Assembly (NCBI GenBank): GCA_004553575.1
Contig: SFLA01000078.1
Location: forward strand, 1 to 7,407
From: Clostridiales bacterium
GTDB lineage: Bacteria; Bacillota; Clostridia; Oscillospirales; CAG-382
Direction of reading: 5' to 3'
Length of the DNA stretch: 7,407 bases
Part shown: positions 5,284 to 7,407 of the stretch, piece by piece
Layout: each line of letters opens with the position of its first letter
Position numbering within the stretch: the stretch's first letter is position 1
Program-made: the position numbers and the translations under genes
The notes under the pieces: model-generated
Told to the model about the DNA's origin: nothing
What the model saw: only the letters and a program-made list of their open reading frames with translations
Database searches by the model: none

Positions 5284-6171
5284 CTACACCCCCAAATACA
5301 AGTTATTGTGATAGATCGAAACTTCGAGATTTTCGGCGTTCGCGTCCGCTGAATAACGGAAGAGATTGTCGCCCACGGCGATCTGCAAATACGAACTATC
5401 AACGTCGAGATAGCGGAACGCGTCTGTAATCGTGCCGCCACGGTTCAGCTTCACGGCTTTTTCACCGTAGCCCGTGGAAACGGTTAAAACGTCGCCCGCT
5501 ACAAGCGAAATATTCAGCTTGATAAACTCCCGTGTATCGACGTTCAGCAATACTGGATTTGTAACCGCGCCGATCGCGCGGAACTCGATCCGGATACCGC
5601 TTTTCACGTCGCCGGAATTGTAGACGTTCACAATCAGCGACGGCTGGCGATAGCCGATTTCCCAGCCGTCGTAAAGCTCCAGCCCGTCCGGAACGGGGAA
5701 TTCAAAGCCGCCGATCCACGTTGCTATGTCCTCGCGCGTTTCCGTTTCCTCTCTCCAAAATGGATTAAGGCAAGACAAGCTAACCGTGAATTGCTCGAAG
5801 ATCGTCTTTCGCTTGAAGATCGGCGCGTCGTCGATCTTGCACCCGATCACCCGCCGGAAGTCGCCGAAAACATACGTCAACGTTGCTTCGTACTGCGGAT
5901 TTAATATGCGGTTCAGCTTCCGGCGTAGGTTCTGCGCCGCTTGCTTGTCCCGCTCCTTGATGTATCCCACGATGTCAATATCGCGGCTTTCGATCCGATA
6001 GCCCAAGTATGTGTCTCCGTCCTGCCCCATGCTGTTGGTGCTGTAAATAGCGTTCCGCACGTCGGAAAGTCCGGTAACGTCCTTGAAGTTTACGTGATAC
6101 GAAGAAGCGGTTGAAAACTCTATGCTTTCCCCGCTCTCGTTCGTGTAGATCAATTTTTCTTGTGTCCTCAT
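5284..6171 (-). CDS. Distal tail protein (Dit), Sipho_tail family
   Basis: 295 residues. The N-terminal half (L-I-Y-T-N-E-S-G-E-S-I-E-F, Y-H-V-N-F-K-D-V-T-G-L, M-G-Q-D-G-D-T-Y-L-G-Y-R-I-E-S-R-D-I-D-I-V-G-Y-I) is the classic Dit beta-barrel region. It is followed by R-K-L-N-R-I-L-N-P (84-92), C-K-I-D-D-A-P-I-F and S-L-S-C-L-N-P-F-W-R-E (132-142). The C-terminal half is a beta-rich, galectin-like domain. Dit forms the hexameric ring at the end of the tail tube that joins the tape measure protein to the baseplate. The ATG overlaps the tape-measure TGA as ATGA with GGGAGGTT upstream, so start and coupling are clear. The downstream Gp37-like gene starts four bases after its stop. Complete and of usual length. 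Confidence 0.9.
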   Translation of the reverse strand: MRTQEKLIYTNESGESIEFSTASSYHVNFKDVTGLSDVRNAIYSTNSMGQDGDTYLGYRIESRDIDIVGYIKERDKQAAQNLRRKLNRILNPQYEATLTYVFGDFRRVIGCKIDDAPIFKRKTIFEQFTVSLSCLNPFWREETETREDIATWIGGFEFPVPDGLELYDGWEIGYRQPSLIVNVYNSGDVKSGIRIEFRAIGAVTNPVLLNVDTREFIKLNISLVAGDVLTVSTGYGEKAVKLNRGGTITDAFRYLDVDSSYLQIAVGDNLFRYSADANAENLEVSIYHNNLYLGV

Positions 6172-7407
6172 GCCATAACCTCCCGCGCAATCTGCCGGAA
6201 CTGCCGCGCCGCCTGTCTTTGCTGTTCGGCGTAGCTCGTTTCGTTCGCATAGATGTTTTGCACGACTTCAACGGAAGGCGTACCGCCGCCGCGCGTGTCG
6301 CGTCCCTCTCCGGAACGGAATTCCGGAACGGCGTTCGACGTTTCGCGCCGGATCGAACTTTCAACGTCGCGCATTTCGCGGGCGAAGCCTTCGCCCAAGC
6401 CCTGCGCCATGTACGAACCGATACGGGCAAAAACCTTCGACGGGGAATTGATGTCCATTTCCTCTTCAACCGCCGCCACAATATCCCTCATCATAGAGCG
6501 GACGCGGCTTTCAAGCCAGCCGGACATATTTTGAAAGCCCTGCCAAATGCCGCGCACCATCTCTTCGCCCGCCGCCGTAAACTCCGATACGTAAGAGCGA
6601 AGGGCGGTAATAATGGACTGAATTATTTGTGCAACCTTGCCCGTGATCTGCGGGATACCCGCGATCATGCCTTGCGCTATGCTCTTGTCGATGTTCGTTC
6701 CTTCGGTTACGAACTTTTGATGTTGTGCCGTGAATGCGGTAATAATGCTTTGCGCGATCTGCGGTACTTTCTGCGTGATCTGCACGATACCCGCCACCAT
6801 GCCGGAAGCTATGTTCTTGTCGAAGTCCTGTCCGGCTTGATTGAAACGTTGAGCTTGCGCCGTCAGTCCGGTAATAACCCGCTCGACGATCGCGTTCACC
6901 GCTCCGGACAAGCCTTCAATGTTCGCAATAATGCCGTTGTTCACGGCGTTTACTGCTTCCGCCGCCGTCAGCGCGCCCGCTCCGCCCATTGCGGCGGTCA
7001 TATCGCCTTCAACGCCGCCCATGTTGTCGGTGAAGCCTACGCCCACGCCGTCCGCCATGCTTCCGCCGATTTCAGCGAATACCGTTGACGGGGAATGAAT
7101 GCCGAAGAAGTCCTTGATACCTGAAACAAGGGACGAAGCCCAGCCGGATACCTTTTCCCACAACCACGAAGCCGCGCCGCTGATACCTTCCCACAAGCCG
7201 TGAAGAAGGTTTGCGCCAGCGTTTATCATTTCGCCGCCCAGCGACGCGAACGCTTGCACAATGCCGGAAACAATCTGCGGAACTGCCTTCACGATTTCAA
7301 CTATGATCGTCGGCAAATTCTGAATGAGCGCCACGAAAAGCTGAACGCCCGCCATAATGATTTGGTCGATGTTGCCGATCAGCGCGTTTACAATAGATCG
7401 GAAGAGC
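6168..7407 (-). CDS. Tape measure protein, C-terminal part (5' end beyond the contig)
   Basis: The frame is open from the right edge; about 408 native residues remain (from base 7394, since 7395-7407 is adapter sequence). Tape measure proteins set tail length and lie in the tube lumen before genome ejection. Seen: hydrophobic, Ile/Val/Gln-rich repeats (I-Q-N-L-P-T-I-I-V-E-I-V-K-A-V-P-Q-I) typical of the family and two copies of an I-x-S-P-S-x-V-F-A-x-I-G-x-x-M-A-x-G-x-G-x-G-F motif, at 7100-7028 and 6452-6383. Three 44-residue tandem units lie between 6881 and 6486. The end (I-Y-A-N-E-T-S-Y-A-E-Q-Q-R-Q-A-A-R-Q-F) is also characteristic. The ATG at 7355 is internal, not the true start; full proteins are commonly 800-1500 residues. 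It overlaps Dit by four bases (ATGA). Confidence 0.9.
   Translation of the reverse strand, partial: LFRSIVNALIGNIDQIIMAGVQLFVALIQNLPTIIVEIVKAVPQIVSGIVQAFASLGGEMINAGANLLHGLWEGISGAASWLWEKVSGWASSLVSGIKDFFGIHSPSTVFAEIGGSMADGVGVGFTDNMGGVEGDMTAAMGGAGALTAAEAVNAVNNGIIANIEGLSGAVNAIVERVITGLTAQAQRFNQAGQDFDKNIASGMVAGIVQITQKVPQIAQSIITAFTAQHQKFVTEGTNIDKSIAQGMIAGIPQITGKVAQIIQSIITALRSYVSEFTAAGEEMVRGIWQGFQNMSGWLESRVRSMMRDIVAAVEEEMDINSPSKVFARIGSYMAQGLGEGFAREMRDVESSIRRETSNAVPEFRSGEGRDTRGGGTPSVEVVQNIYANETSYAEQQRQAARQFRQIAREVMA
6486..6881 (-). repeat. Three tandem 132-bp (44-residue) units in the tape measure gene
   Basis: The units cover 6881-6750, 6749-6618 and 6617-6486. They align at the protein level with a constant 44-residue offset: V-I-T-G-L-T-A-Q-A-Q-R-F, then I-I-T-A-F-T-A-Q-H-Q-K-F, then I-I-T-A-L-R-S-Y-V-S-E-F. 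Within the first two units D-K-(N/S)-I-A-x-G-M-(V/I)-A-G-I is also shared. The third unit has diverged after its first third. The repeats are protein-level and imperfect in DNA, as expected for old duplications that change tail length. Confidence 0.7.
7395..7407. other. Illumina TruSeq adapter remnant at the contig end
   Basis: The last 13 bases read AGATCGGAAGAGC, identical to the start of the universal Illumina TruSeq adapter. A chance match of 13 bases exactly at the terminus is very unlikely. The four codons it adds to the tape measure frame are therefore artificial, and native sequence ends at 7394. Confidence 0.9.

Noticed and set aside
5280..5441. Upstream extension of the Gp37-like gene to 5441
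   Set aside because: It would read through the 3' end of Dit in another frame and gives an atypical peptide; family similarity begins at E-L-Y-V right after the GTG at 5279.
6111..7088. 325-codon open frame on the plus strand
   Set aside because: Antisense to the tape measure and Dit genes. The repetitive R-D-L-R-D-T-R-D-H peptides simply mirror the tape measure repeats.
1..7407. A template repeat (near-copy of the variable region) within the window
   Set aside because: Reading both strands for copies of the W-W-L-R-T-P and G-V-R-P coding DNA found none; it may lie outside the window or in the missing RT segment.
1..7407. tRNA genes, CRISPR arrays, integrase attachment sites or insertion sequences
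   Set aside because: No cloverleaf-like segment, regularly spaced direct repeats, transposase frame or terminal inverted repeats were seen; coding is almost gap-free.

Overview
The window is a contiguous piece of a tailed-phage or prophage genome: the 3' half of a siphovirus-type tail module followed by the start of the lysis module. Every convincing gene lies on the minus strand, so transcription runs from right to left. Strong AAGGAGG-type ribosome binding sites, 4-base ATGA overlaps, moderately GC-rich codons and the protein families (Sipho_tail Dit, ReqiPepy6 Gp37-like, DUF6273-type lectin, tail-tip-lysozyme endolysin) suggest a phage of gut Clostridia (Oscillospiraceae/Lachnospiraceae-like). 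The host is an inference.

Layout in transcription order: C-terminal part of the tape measure protein (7407-6168, cut at the contig edge); distal tail protein Dit (6171-5284); Gp37-like tail-tip protein with a GTG start (5279-4158); a short tail fibre or baseplate protein (4141-3440); a small cysteine-containing protein (3446-3183); the C-terminal third of a reverse transcriptase with its YMDD motif but no N-terminus (3244-2807); a 579-residue receptor-binding type protein with a DUF6273/C-type-lectin-like domain followed by Ig/FN3-like domains (2822-1083); a small carbohydrate-binding-module-like protein (1086-625); a small membrane/coiled-coil protein of the lysis region (605-306); a GC-rich hairpin (301-278); and the first 84 residues of an endolysin (253-1).

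The most interesting part is the tip. The lectin-like domain ends in a W-W-L-R ... G-V-R-P segment where consecutive codons read ACC, AGC, AAC, CTC, (GCG), TGC, ATC, (GGC), TAC. This is what adenine-directed mutagenesis of AAC and TAC codons by a diversity-generating retroelement (DGR) would leave. A palindrome lies just downstream, and a reverse transcriptase remnant ends inside the start of the same gene. No template repeat is visible in the window, and the reverse transcriptase lacks everything upstream of YMDD. The picture is therefore a DGR-like target-diversifying locus that is either decayed or collapsed in assembly. A second apparent internal deletion lies in the neighbouring fibre gene.

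The last 13 bases match the Illumina TruSeq adapter, so this is a metagenomic or draft contig end. The deletions should be checked against reads before any biological reading of them.
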